A stretch of DNA of 64,000 nt, from the NCBI GenBank assembly GCA_004352715.1, contig SCFE01000010.1:253926-317925 (forward strand), written 5' to 3'. Source of the stretch: Hofstenia miamia. Its lineage: Eukaryota; Xenacoelomorpha; Acoela. The translations under genes and the position numbers were made by a program. Below the pieces are notes generated by a model. That model did no database searches and was not told where the DNA came from. It worked only from the letters and a program-made list of their open reading frames with translations. This document shows, piece after piece, positions 12,997 through 26,200 of this stretch; positions within the stretch are counted from its first letter, which is position 1, and each line of letters opens with the position of its first letter.

Positions 12997-13013
12997 CGGG
13001 AGCGCCAACTCCC
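12987..13013 (+). promoter_or_regulatory. Predicted -1 ribosomal frameshift site, copy 2
   Basis: TTTAAAT at 12987-12993 abuts the Gag stop (12994-12996), followed by GGGAG (12998-13002) and CTCCC (13009-13013). The loop differs by one base from other copies while the stem is unchanged. Confidence 0.75.
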
Positions 13014-16000
13014 TCAAAACGTGCACAGGACGTATTAGTGATCACTAATATGATAAGGAAGAACCTAATTCCTGTGGAAATGAACGGAAGAATCATTAAT
13101 GCTACTATTGATACCGGAGCTGCAGCATCAATCATCAGTGATGAATGCTGCAAGGATATTTGTTTTACCCGTGATTCCATCAATTCTTCAGCCGACATCA
13201 AACTGATTGATGCCTCAGGAAATGCAATCTCCTTGAAGGGGAAATTAAAGAATGCTGCATTTAAGATCCGTACCGAACAGTTCGAAGTAGATCTAATTGT
13301 CATTGACACTGCTAATCACCAACTTCCGTATGACTTGATTTTGGGTAATGATTTTTTGGAAAAAAATTCATGTGTAATCGATTATAAGAATAACACCATA
13401 TCTATAAAAGACCAAGAAGCTACTCAGCTAGCTACAATTCCAGAGCGTGAAGTTGTGTTTAATTTAAAGGAGCCTGTTTATTTGGAAGCTAAACATTGGA
13501 CTAGAGTAGCCGTGTTCTCAAATTTGGAAACGAATGGTGATGTGATGATCGCGGGCCAGAGGGGCAAATATATCAAAGGTATCTCTTTTTCACCCGACTT
13601 GTGTAAGGTGACCTCAGGAAAAACGTACGTTACTATTTTGAATGGATCGACACGTCCGGTGAGATTCAATGAATCTGATCTCCAAATAATCGGTGTGCCA
13701 GTTCGGGTTGAAAGTGTCGAGACTTCATGTTTATCGATCTGTACTGCCATTCATGATCTCGAAGATTCACAGATCGTTAAAACCCCCACTGTGAACAATG
13801 AGACCCATTCACATTTAAATGACAGTGAGAAGAAGTCCCTTATCTCGATATTGCATAGCAAAAGTGAAATCTTTAACTATGGTACAATCAGCGTGGGGCA
13901 GGCAATTGGAGAAGAGCATGCGATCGAATTAAAGCAGGAGAAGCCCATCCGTCTCCCTGTCCGCCGAGTTCCGGAAAACCTAAAGGCAGAATATGAAAAA
14001 ATTCTTAAAGATTTAATAGAAAGTGGAATTATTCAGGGAAGTAATAGTCCCTATGCAGCCCCCACTGTGTTCATTAGACAAGGGGAAAAATTTCGGCTTT
14101 GTATTGATTTCCGGAAACTGAATGACATCACTATTAAAGATGCGTACCCACTACCTCGAATTGAAGATCTCCTATACGATGCCAGCAAGTATAAGTTCTT
14201 CTCTTGCCTTGATCTATGTAAGGCCTATTGGCAGGTACCAATGCGCCAATCCGACATTCTGAAAACCGCATTTATTACACCCTACGGTCTCTACGAATGG
14301 AAATATATGGCATTCGGGTTATGTAATGCGCCTGCCACTTTTCAGCGCTATGTTACAAAGGTATTAACTAATAATTCTAATATTCTTGAACCAGGGATTT
14401 CCGCATACATCGATGACATCCTGGTTGCCAGCCATACTTTCGATGAACATTTAGAGAAATTACATAGAACCTTGGAGTTGTTGCAGAACGCTGGTCTCAA
14501 GGTGAACGGGAATAAATGCTCTCTAGCTCAGATTAAAGTTACATTTCTTGGTAGAGTGATCGAACATGGACGAATATCGATTAAAACCAATGCAAAACAG
14601 TTTCTAGAACGAATTGAGACACCTCGGAGCAGAAAAGATGTACAGAGGCTAATGGGATTTCTGAATTATTACGGAATGTTCCTCCCTGATCTAGCCGAGA
14701 AGACGAAGTCGATAACTCAACTACTTAAAAAATCCAACGAGTTTAAATGGACGTGGACTGAGCAAGAAGCATTGGAAGGGATTAAGTCTGAATTACAAAA
14801 AATACCGTCATTGAACACCCCAGATTATACAAAAGAATTCATTGTTGATTGCGACGCTAGTGCTGTCGCCATTAGTGGTGTATTGAGCCAAGAAATAAAG
14901 GGCATTGAATGTCCAGTGCAGTATTTCAGCAGAAAGTTACGAGCTGCTGAGAAAAACTACGGCGCCACCAAATGCGAAATGTTAGCGTTAGTAGAGTCGT
15001 TAAAGAAGTTTCGGTATTTCATTCTAGGGAGGAAATTCATAGTGCGCACCAACAACAGCGTGCTGGCTTGGCTTAAGAAGTTTTCAGGAGATCGATCAAA
15101 TATAGTAGCCAGGTGGATAGAATACCTCAACGACTTTTCATTTTCTATCAAGCATCGCCCTGGACGTTTACATTTGAATGCCGATTATTGGACTGCGCTG
15201 CCAAGCTATGAACGAGATTTAAAGAAGCCAGCTGGGGAAAACGTTCCATTTGCATTCATACCCCACACAGAGTATGAATTAATCCCCAAAATAAATGCTG
15301 ATAAAATGGAAAAGAAATTCTGCCGATCCTAATCAGAGAAGAAATATCCGAGGATGAGATTATCAAACACCAACAAAACGATCTCATTTTATCTGACATT
15401 ATGAAGAGACTGAAGGACCCCTTTTTTCCTCTCTCACCAACGGCGGTAAGATACTACAATTGATACAATTGGACAACTACGATGAAAGGTCTACTATATG
15501 TAAAAAGTCGAAACAACTGTCTTGCTATACCCGAATACTTCAAACGAGATCTCGTGAGGAGAGTACACGAGAAAGGTCACTTAGGTATCATTCAAACTGA
15601 AAAGACATTCAATTCTCGATATGTCCCTATTGGTATCAGAGCAACAGTGCAAGACGTGATTGATAAATGTAAGAAATGTCTGCTAAATAATTCTGCTCAC
15701 TTCCCAGAACAACGAGCCGAACTAGAATGTTGCGCTGCAACAAGCCCAAATGAGATTGTCCACATCGATCTGGAGCAGCTGTCTCGTGATAGTGAGGGGT
15801 TTCAATATCTCTTAGTACTCGTCGATCATTTCACTAAATATGCCCGAATCATTCCCATGGATAGCACACTGGCCGAAAAAGTAGCCGACAAGATATTAAA
15901 AGAGTGGATATTAAAGTATGGTCCTATGTCTCGTTTGGCCTCAGTTCACTCCACCACTGGGATAAGTCCTTTCAAAGCGATGTTTGGACGTGAAGCTTTA

Positions 16001-16667
16001 ACTTCGTTGTCTATGATGTACCCGAACTATTCTGAAATTACACTAGAAAGATATGTAAACCAATTATTAAGCAACATGCAAGAAATTCATTTAACTATAG
16101 TTCATAATACTAACCAGTCCTGCATCAGGCAGAAGCGAACATTTAATAAAAAAAATATATGGCAAAGCTCACCATCGTGGTGATAAAGTATTCGCGTATC
16201 TGCCACGTGTCACAACTGATCACAATCAAGTCAGGAAATTAGCCAACAATTGGCAGGGACCATTCACAATAGAGAAAGTGCTCGACCACAATACCTATAC
16301 ACTTAGTAACGGGAGAACTGTACACTTCCAGAGATTAAAACGAGCAATTAAGGACATTGAAAATGTCATCATCGATGACAATAACGAATACACTTTAATC
16401 GATAATGGTGTTGATGAATACGCCACCTTTGATAATTTAACGGAATTTGTTGAGGAAAGCTTAGAGGATACTGATTTTGAATCCGAAATAGTCGATAACT
16501 GTAGTTCACGAGTTTTGCCTTCAAGGCGCACTAGAGTTAATCAAACTTATGATCCCAATATTTGGGACCTTAACATTATGTTTAGGAATGAAACCGATAG
16601 GGAAGAAACGCGAGTCGCCAGCTCCTCCGTCCCATCGTCGCAGAGTGAGACGAAAGATGGAGGGTAG
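12993..16667 (+). pseudogene. pol: pol of copy 2 (integrase core deleted)
   Basis: A 779-codon stretch (12993-15332) carries protease (DTG), RT (YIDD) and RNase H (DCDAS, but TNNS). A 1-bp loss near 15310, shared with copy 4, shifts the frame. The integrase zinc region (H-H-C-C) and first catalytic Asp are present at 15482-15950. The protein then jumps in frame from SRLAS to VHSTTG: about 240 bp with the second Asp and the Glu are gone. A further frameshift occurs in an A-run near 16145. The normal pol stop is the TAG at 16665-16667, overlapping the ORF3 start. Confidence 0.9.
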
Positions 16668-19600
16668 TCACGATGGTTCCTCCTCATCCAGGCGCGATGA
16701 GGCCCGTAAACGAGGACGACATGAAGGTGCTGAGGAGAACCCTATACCGTGTGGGCGATACGTAGCTCCACGCTTAGGTGAGCAGATAGCATCCACACCG
16801 TCCTCATCTTGCTACTCCGTGGGGGGATACGTACCTCCACGCATGCGAGCAGAGCTGGCACAATCAACTTCTAAAACTTTAAAACTTGAAACTTTACGTA
16901 CCCCTTTTAGTGTAATTCAACCTGTAAATAGATCCCCTAAGAGTGATTCGATAGCCCCCTCAACCTCAGATACTTCCGTTACATCCTCAGTTAGGTCTCA
17001 GAAAATGGAAGAATGCAAGAAAAAGATGTCTACAGTTGGTGCAGATACCTTACACCCTTACTTTATAGCTCCACGTCGGGCAGTGCATTACATACGCGAT
17101 GACATTTCAGAAGCTACTCAGAATCAATTATGATGGACCTACAACACCAAAAAGTTAAGTTGTTCCATCGATATAATACCCTTCATAATCGACGCAGAAA
17201 AACGACCACTAATAAATTGTATTATTTGTTATGATTCTGGCATGCTAGAAGAAATCAGCCGGTTATATTGGCGGAGCACAGTACATGTTTCTTTCGATGA
17301 AGATTTCTCTATACATAATCTCTGTAAGTTTTTAAATAGTGGCAGTACCATAAGAAGCTTTGATTTGGTAAATATTGATTTCCCAAACCTGTTGGTCATT
17401 TATTTTTTGAGAATTCATGAAGTGCAGGATGAGAATATAATGGAGCAGATAGAAATTGCATACCGCATAGCCAAAGTCGAAGGAATACGTTTAGTCATAG
17501 TCCTCCGAGAAGAACATGAGGAAAACATCCCCGAGGCGGTAGAAAGCTTACATTATAGAATGGAAAATTTCCTCATTCTCTACAGATCCGACTACAATCA
17601 GGTTTCAATGCCAAACTCGCACGCACAATCCGTCACAAAATTATTGCTTACAGATCTCTTGTTATGTGAAAAGATCCCTTCCCATAAATTAGCTGTTGAT
17701 AAGAAATTAATAATTGACACCATACTACAAGCACAAACTTTGGAACTGCTCAATGTCGCACATTATACAATATAACAGATATGAGGGTCAGCTTCGCATT
17801 TGCTCAAAGCGTGAAAACCTTACAAGAAATTCAGGATATATGGTCAGACATAAAAGCCACTAAAAACCCCGAGTCCGACTGGCCCAACATTCACATTGAA
17901 AGCCCTAGTTCCCATTACCATTCGTCAGTCGAGAGAGTGTTAAGAGAAATTAAATTTTCTTACGAGATTCAGGATCGAAAAAATTTTAAATCAATGTTAT
18001 TTTCAGAAGATAGAGTACCCGACATCTATGCAAGAGGTGCCATATGGATTTTGTCCATTTATCTAACCAGAGATTCCCATCTTACATTGCCGATTGATCA
18101 AAACAAACGAAAGTCTATGTCAAAATCAGTGGTCCATGAAATTGCAATCTGTCCATTAACATGGAAAGCAAAAAACTGGCTTCTACACAAATGCGTGCCG
18201 CCTTTATCACCATGTAAAACAAACCGAGCGATGGATCACTATGAAAAATATTATGCCCGACTGGTGGGGGCGAGTAGTACAACAGGGAAGATGTCGATTG
18301 TTCTGATAAGTAATAGATTGGGAATTTGTCCGTCGGACATTAATATTTTTTCTGAAACTATGAAAAAGTATATGTGGGGAGCCACTGCCGAAACCTAAGT
18401 TGGCTATTTTTCTTCTTCAGAAAACGCGCCATTAAGTACTAGAAGACTAATCGAAAGAAAACCTGGCTCCACAAGAACATTTTTGGATCTAGTAAGAGCA
18501 AGAGAAGTGATAGAAAAGAATGAAAAATTTTTTGACGGACATCGGATCTCTTATCCCGAGTGTGGATACGGACAATTTGCAGAATCCGCAAGACAAGTTA
18601 AGAAAGAAGGGAGAATAATTCCGATCACGATATTTGAGCAGGTAATGAAGACCCCAGAGCAGTTCTTTAGAGAAGAGGAATTGTTGGCTACATCATCGGT
18701 GCAATTATCTCCCCACATACGAGATCTCATCGAGAAGGTGAACTTAGAGAAATTCGGAGGATCACCTCAACCGACACCTCATTGGTCCATCACTGAGAAT
18801 GAAAGAATCCTCATGGTAGAACATGATCCAGCTGATTTTGATACAGGATTAACGGTTCACAAGAGAGTATTAGTGGAAAACAGTGAAAAGGATGTTTTGG
18901 GCATGATGAAATGGTGTTTAACTGAAATGTTTTCGAAAGAAGAGCTGGTCATTCTTCAATCTCCAGGGTGACAAGTAGCTCTGGACGTAGAATGTACCAC
19001 TGCTCGAGTAAAGATTTCGACCAAGCAAATAGAGGAGTTACGTGAATCCGGATTAAGGCATCGATTTTGGGACACAATTAAGCATGCACAAATCAATTAT
19101 CCTGTAACCATCGGTACCACCAGTTTACAAACTAAGTGCTGATTCCCCAATTTAGAGAATAATATTCGGAAGGAAAATTTGTTATGTATACCATCCCCCT
19201 GTGTGGAGACTCTGCTAATTCAACCAAAATGGCGAGTTAAGAAGAACAAGAAAAAAGTATCAGCTCATTTCCCGGACAAGATGAATTACGTAAGTACTGC
19301 TGCAGAGGCGAATAAAATGATGAGATCTGATGAATATAAGTCGGCACGTGGCAAGTTATTAGCTGGTGATAACAAGGAGAGGATTTTTCTAGATGGAAAG
19401 CTAACAATCTGCGATATATTCAATAAAGGAAGTGCTATTAGTGAACAATTGAGGAAGATCCACAATGTCATACGAACTAACGACCCTCGAGTATTAATTC
19501 TTTTTCAAGCAGCTGGAGATTTGATGTGGATCAACAATGTAGAGACTACCACCAAATATTATGATGTGACGAAACGCATTGAAATCATTACAATGCTCTG

Positions 19601-20069
19601 AGCTGACGTTTCAGACCCAGATGAAATGACATTAAGTCAGGTCCAGGAATTTTGTTCCCTTTTTATGGATCATGCAACATGTATGGGGTCCCTCTAAAAT
19701 GTGTTTGAACATTTTTACCTCGATAGCAAGATAAGATCAGAAGATGCTCACACCTCCGACACTGACGCGTTAATGACATTGATGGTTGCTATGAAAGGTT
19801 TTCGCCTATATGAACAATTTCACGATACTTTCACTCGCTGTTTGAATAATTTACGAAAAAATTGTCCCATAAGCAATTGGTTGCCGATGATACATTATTT
19901 CAAGTTGAAAGATGAAGTGGTCACCCAGAGGGAAGTGTTAATGCAATTATCACGTGAGCCACAGTATGCCGAATTGGAACAATGGGAAGGAGAACTGGCA
20001 ACGGAAATGGTGATGGCTACTCAATGCATAGTGTCAGGTCCCACTCTCCACCTGTTACCGCAAATTTAA
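16657..20069 (+). pseudogene. ORF3 of copy 2 (broken)
   Basis: The ATG at 16657 (AAGATGG context) overlaps the pol stop by 11 nt. Disruptions: TGA at 17131, frameshifts near 17760 and 18395, then TGA or TAA codons near 18969, 19140, 19600 and 19695; most are CGA in copy 4. The last segment ends at 20069, just before the polypurine tract. Homology with copy 4 runs the whole length. Function unknown. Confidence 0.88.
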
Positions 20070-20076
20070 TTTGAGC

Positions 20077-20085
20077 AAGGGGGGG
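20077..20085 (+). other. Polypurine tract, copy 2
   Basis: AAGGGGGGG two bases before the LTR start, directly after the ORF3 stop. Confidence 0.8.
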
Positions 20086-20159
20086 CGTCTAGAGTCACTT
20101 GGGGAAATTTTGTGATTATTATTTAGTTGATTTTATTTATTTTTGTATTAACGTCAACA

Positions 20160-20167
20160 TGACGTCA
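20160..20167 (+). promoter_or_regulatory. CRE-like palindrome in LTR U3
   Basis: TGACGTCA, same LTR position as at 9922. Confidence 0.45.
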
Positions 20168-20348
20168 GCATTTTCTTATTTTCGTTATTTCGAGCTTAGG
20201 TTTACGAAAAGAACTCATGTCCCCTCGATGGTGCTAAATGTATTGCTCAAATTTAATTTGATTTGCGAGGGAAAATAATAACATGAACAACGAATGATTA
20301 ACAGTGATTGTAAACTAAGACAGGTAGTTATTTATTGTTTGAACCATG

Positions 20349-20355
20349 TATAAAA
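20349..20355 (+). promoter_or_regulatory. TATA box in LTR 20088-21024
   Basis: TATAAAA in the conserved core-promoter position. Confidence 0.6.
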
Positions 20356-21024
20356 TGAGAAAACCCTGTTGAGAAATGTTAATAGATTTTATCTAGCCTC
20401 AATTACTGTTACTTTTCTCTCCGTTACTTTATTTAGTATTTTATTATGAAAATAATTGCTTAAGCTCAGCGACAATTTGGGAGTGCTTTCTCAAGGCACA
20501 GGGCGACAAGTAGCTCCTGGCGATCATTAGATCTTCCCAGCCCAAATTGTGGACTCATTAGGTTACGGATACGGGTACGACTAAGGAAATAATAAATCTC
20601 TCGGTTGATTCAACATGTACATGCACTTATACTTTGATTACACTGTGATGATACCATGCCGTTGGCTAACACGAATGTCTGGCAATTACAGACTATTATT
20701 TAGTGAGCTGAGAACTAACAATGAAAATGAGATGTTTACTCTTGCTATGAGATAGAAATTAATAAGTGAGACAAATAGGGTAGCACCATGCACTGGTCGA
20801 GCACTGAACTGTTCTGTTTCTAAAGACTCCGCTTTGGCTGGAAGCCATGTCAGTTGATCATCTTGGAAATACCTAAAGTATCAAATACTTGGATGAATTA
20901 CCAACGTTTATATTAGTTTATTTTCTCTTTACCTGTTTCTCCCAGAATCAGGGCTGTCATTTCTATGTTAAACCTTCTGCAGAGTCAAATAGTTTCTAGT
21001 ATCATTACAGCCCACGATTCTACA

Positions 21025-21042
21025 TGGCGACTGTGACAGGAC
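21025..21042 (+). other. Primer binding site, copy 3
   Basis: TGGCGACTGTGACAGGAC. This copy keeps GTGACAGGAC, which is closer to the tRNA-Arg end than the ATGACAGGAC of copies 2 and 4. Confidence 0.72.
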
Positions 21043-21424
21043 ACTGACGTGATAACAACATATTTCTGGTTGTCTCTTTTGGTGGTTTGGAGTTGGGTTT
21101 GGTTTAGTTTTGGTGCCTGATGGCAATTGGATTTCCATGCAAATCTACCAACTGATGTATCCGGATCCTTCTTCTCTCCATTGGCAATCATGATTTTTAA
21201 GTGTTTTGCTTAGTTCATGTTTGTGTTTTATCTGTTACAATTCTGTTCTTGTCTCAGTGCTTTATGTGTTGGATTTATTACCAAAGTTCTGTGTCTGCTG
21301 TAATCCCACATTTGGGTTTGGATTCTGTGATTTTTATGAGCTGTGCGTTTCTTCTGTGGTTGGGAAGTGCTCCCAAATGTCTGTTATTATAGTTATTATT
21401 TCTTGTTACTTTTCTTGTCAATCA

Positions 21425-23209
21425 ATGGATTCAAATTGTACAGTTACTTATTCTCCTACTTTTGGGACTCCTCTGAGTGTCCCCTGTGTAAGCGTTGGCA
21501 ACCAGGACGTTGCCCCTTGCACCATTGGATCGTTGTTAAATTTTTGCCCTCTGACTTCTCCTATTCAAACGTTGTCTCAAAGTCAAGATCATCTGGCATC
21601 AACTAGTCCCTATGCATGCGGAGGTACCATTAGCCCTGATGTTCAGCAATGGCTTTGTAGAGTCCTGAATACACAAAATGCTCCGCCTGTTCTGTTTTGT
21701 CCCGATCATCATAGTGACAATATAATGAATTCTTTGCCCCGTTGTGATACTCAACAGATGGAAATTGAGCATTTGAAAGATGCTTTGTCGCAGCAAGTCG
21801 CTATGAGAATGGACAGTGAGTGCCAGGTCAAGTCTCTTCAAGCTGAACTAAATACTCAACATGTTGCGTACCAGAAGATGGAAATGAGAATGTTAGAGTC
21901 AACTGTTGCCTTGGAATTACAAATTCACGAGTTAAAAACTCAAATGGCTAAGTTGGAAGAAGCTAACCTTATGAAGCTCCCAGTTGATGAATTCATTACA
22001 CATGCTACATTGAATGAAGCTTTAGGGGATTTTGCTGAGAAAATAACTGATAAATTTGCCCAGATGATTCAAGGTGGAACTGCAACCCCTGTTCTTTTGA
22101 ATAATACTCCTACACCTTCTCAGCATGACAAAAGTAGAAATATGGTTCCTCCTCCGTCAGTTTCGTCATGCGTAAATCCGTTTGTGTCTTCTACCCTCAC
22201 GTTTACACAAGCATCGATTGCCACTGTTGCTGCTCCTAATCGAGATCGAGAGTGCATTCCAACAACAAGTCCCGTGCAACCACCACCCTGTGTTTCTGTG
22301 CATACTAGCTCAAAGGAACATATGTCTGATGCTTTGAGTCCAGTCAATGGTAGTACTGCCTCAGATCAGAGACCCTGATTTCGTCGTTCAATTCTTCCCG
22401 TCCAGACTCCCGGACAAATACCAGTGCACAGTAAACACTCAGTTTTACCGAAGTTCACTGGACAAATCGACGCAGTCTCACAATCTTTCGAAGAGTGGTT
22501 TTTCCTATTCGAGCTTCACATGAAGCAATACAAGACCTCTCAAGAGGACGCTGTATCACAATTCCCACTGTATTTGAATGGGCTTGCCTATAATTAATAC
22601 ATGATGTTGGACCGAAATATCAAGACTGATTATCAATTATTAGTAGGATTTTTTGAGGATCATTACAAGGCTCCTCATATAAAACACCAGTACAAAACGC
22701 TGCTTTGCAATATGTCCTTTAAGCGAGGAGACGATATTCGAAATTACATCACACAAGTCGAAAGACTTTTCCGATTGAGCAGTCTGTCTCCTGAGTACTC
22801 CAGGCATGATCTTTTCTCGTATATTTGTCGAGGATTCCCTCCTTCAATCCGTAGTCGCCTGGAAATGAAATGTGATCCAGAAGAAAATTTGCATGAGATT
22901 ATAAGAAAGGCAATTAGCGTAGTCTACATGATCTATAATTCCAATCGAATTGATAAAGATCTCTATGAGCTCTCTGGTACCACCGGAAAAGGAGAGCAGC
23001 CTAAAAAGACCATTTTAAAAAAGGAGTTCGACATGTCTTCAGTCAGGTGTTTCCGTTGTGGCGAAAAGGGGCATTTCAAATCAAATTGTAAAGCGAAGAT
23101 TCAGATAGTCGCTGAAGGTGAGGGTTTTGTAGTTGACGAGCCACCAGTGGCCTCTTCTTCCGACACCTTATTGGTTGATTTAACAGAAACTGAGCCCCAT
23201 TTAAATTGA
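21425..23209 (+). pseudogene. gag: gag of copy 3 (two stops)
   Basis: Starts MDSN at 21425 and is open through the coiled coil to the TGA present in all four copies (22376-22378). A TAA at 22595 replaces a CAA. The capsid domain and CCHC knuckle follow in the same frame to the stop at 23207-23209. A four-codon size difference in the Ser/Pro linker distinguishes it from copy 4. Confidence 0.9.
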
Positions 23210-23226
23210 CGGGAGCGCCGACTCCC
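23200..23226 (+). promoter_or_regulatory. Predicted -1 ribosomal frameshift site, copy 3
   Basis: TTTAAAT at 23200-23206, Gag stop at 23207, GGGAG 23211-23215 pairing with CTCCC 23222-23226. Confidence 0.75.
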
Positions 23227-26200
23227 TCAAAACGCGCACAGGATGTATTAGTGATCACTAATATGATAAGGAAGAACCTAATTCCTGTGGAAATGAATGG
23301 AAGAATCATTAATGCTACTATTGATACCGGAGCGGCAGCATCAATCATCAGTGATGAATGCTGTAAGGATATTTGTTTTACCCGTGATTCCATCAATTCT
23401 TCAGCCAACATCAAACTGATCGATGCCTCTGGAAATGCAATCTCCTTGAAGGGGAAATTGAAGAATGCTTCATTTAAGATTCGTACTGAACAGTTCGAAG
23501 AAGATCTAATTGTCATCGATACTGCTAATCACCAACTTCCGTATGACTTGATTTTGGGTAATGATTTTTTGGAAAAAAATTCATGTGTTATCGATTATAA
23601 GAATAACACCATATCTATAAAGGACCAAGAAGCTACTCAGTTAGCTACAATTCCAGAGCGTGAAGTTGTGTTCAATTTAAAGGAGCCTGTTTATTTGGAA
23701 GCTAAACATTGGACTAGAGTAGCTGTGTTCTCAAATTTAGAAACGAATGGTGATGTGATGATCGCGGGCCAGAAGGGCAAGTATATCAAAGGTATCTCTT
23801 TTTCACCCGACTTATGCAAGGTGACTTCAGGAAAAACATACGTTACTATCTTGAATGGATCGACACGTCCAGTAGGATTCAAAGAAACTGATCTTCAAAT
23901 AATCGGTGTTCCAGTTCAGGTTGAAAGTATTGAGACTTCATGTTTATCAATTTGTACTGCTATCCATGATCTCGAAGATTCGCCGACCGTTAAAATCCCC
24001 ACTGTGAATAATGAGACCCATTCGCATCTAAATGATAGTGAGAAGAAGTCCCTTATCTCGATACTGCGTAGCAAAAGTGAAGTCTTTAATTATGGTACAA
24101 TCAGCGTGGGGCAGGCAATTGGAGAAGAGCATGCGATCGAATTAAAGCAAGAGAAGCCCATCTGCCTACCTGTCCGTCGAGTTCCAGAAAACCTAAAAGC
24201 AGAATATGAAAAAATTCTTAAAGATTTAATAGAAAGCGGAATTATTCAGGGAAGCAATAGTCCCTATGCAGCCCCCACTGTGTTCATTAGACAAGGGGAA
24301 AAGTTTCGGCTCTGTATTGATTTCCGGAAACTGAATGACATCACTTAAAGATGCTTACCCACTACCTCGAATTGAAGATCTCCTATATGACACCAGCAAG
24401 TATAAATTTTTCTCTTGCCTCGATCTATGTAAGGCCTATTGGCAGGTACTGATGCGACAATCTGATATTCCGAAGACCGCATTTATTACACCCTACGGTC
24501 TCTACAAATGGAAATATATGGCATTCAGGTTATGTAATGCGCCTGCCACTTTTCAGCCCTATGTTACCAAGGTATTAACTAACGATTCTAAAATTCTTGA
24601 ACCAGGGATTTCCGCATACATTGATGACATCCTGGTGGCCAGAAATACTTTTGATGAACATTTAGAGAAATTACATAGAACCTTGGAGTTGTTGCAGAAA
24701 GCTGGTCTCAAGGTGAATGGGAATAAATGCTCTCTAGCTCAGATTAAAGTTACATTTCTGGGTAGAGTGATCGAACATGGACGAATATCGATTAAAACCA
24801 ATGCAAAACAGTTTCTAGAACGAATTGAGACACCTCGGAGCAGAAAAGATGTACAGAGGCTAATGGGATTTCTGAATTATTACGGAATGTTCCTCCCCGA
24901 TCTAGCCGAGAAGACGAAGTCGATAACTCAATTACTTAAAAAATCAAACGAGTTTAAATGGACGTGGACTGAGCAAGAAGCATTGGAAGGGATCAAGTCT
25001 GAATTACAAAAAATACCGTCACTGAACACCCCAGACTATACAAAAGAATTTATTGTCGATTGCGACGCCAGTGCTGTCGCCATTAGTGGTGTATTGAGCC
25101 AAGAAATAAAAGGCATTGAATGTCCAGTGCAGTATTTCAGCAGAAAGTTGCGAGCTGCTGAGAAAAACTACGGCACAACCAAATGCGAAATGTTAGCGCT
25201 AGTCGAGTCACTGAAGAAGTTTCGATATTTCATTCTAGGGAGGAAATTCATAGTGCGCACCGATAACAGCGCGCTGGCTTGGCTTAAGAAGTTTTCAGGA
25301 GACTGATCCAATATAGTAGCCAGGTGGATAGAATACCTCAACGACTTTTCATTTTCTATCAAGCATCGTCCTGGACGTTTACATTTGAACGCTGATTATT
25401 GGACCGCGCTGCCAAGCTATGAACGAGATTTGAAGAAGCCCACTGGGGAAAAAGTTCCGTTTGCATTCATACCCCACACAGAGTATGAATTAATCCCCGA
25501 AATAAATGCTGATCGGAATGGTAAAGAAATTCTGCCGATTTTAATCCGAGAAGAAATATCCGAGGATGAGATTATCAAACACCAACAAAACGATCTTATT
25601 CTATCTGACATTATGAAGAGACTAAAGGACCCCTTTTTTCCTCTCTCACCCACAGCGGTAAGATACTACAATAGATACAATTGGACAACAACAACGAAAG
25701 GTCTACTATATGTAAAAAGTCGAAACAACCATCTGGCTATACCAGAATACTTCAAACGGGATCTCGTGAGGAGAGTCCACGAGAAAGGTCACTTAGGGAT
25801 CATTCAAACTGAAAAAACATTCAATTCTCGATATGTCACTATTGGTATAAGAGCAACAGTGCAAGACGTTATTGACAAATGTAAGAAATGTTTGCTAAAC
25901 AATTCTGCTCACTTTCCAGAACAACGAGCCGAGCTAGAATGTCGCGCTGCAACAAGCCCAAATGAGATTGTCCACGTTGATCTGGAGCAGCTGTCTCGTG
26001 ATAATGAGGGGTTCCAATATCTCTTAGTTCTCGTTGATCATTTTACTAAGTATGCCCGTATCATTCCCATGGATAGCACACTTGCCGAAAAAGTGGCCGA
26101 CAAAATAGTAAAAGAATGGATATTAAAGTACGGTCCTATGTCTCGTTTGGTGTCAGATCGCGGTCCACAATTCGAAAGTAATCTAATGAAAACTCTTATG

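Larger units (their letters stand above)
9853..21024 (+). mobile_element. F1 LTR retrotransposon copy 2 (decayed, in tandem with 1 and 3)
   Basis: Full length with both flanking LTRs shared with its neighbours. The protease (DTG) and RT (YIDD) motifs are intact, but RNase H has TNNS for TDNS. A deletion of about 240 bp removes the integrase catalytic core, and ORF3 has stops and frameshifts. Confidence 0.93.
20088..21024 (+). repeat. LTR shared by copies 2 and 3
   Basis: 937 bp. It starts TCTAGA instead of TGTAGA, so the conserved terminal TG is mutated, and ends TCTACA. It contains CRE 20160-20167, TATA 20349-20355 and AATAAA 20591-20596. Its first part matches the 3' LTR of copy 4 (45749 on) better than that LTR matches its own 5' partner. 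Confidence 0.95.
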
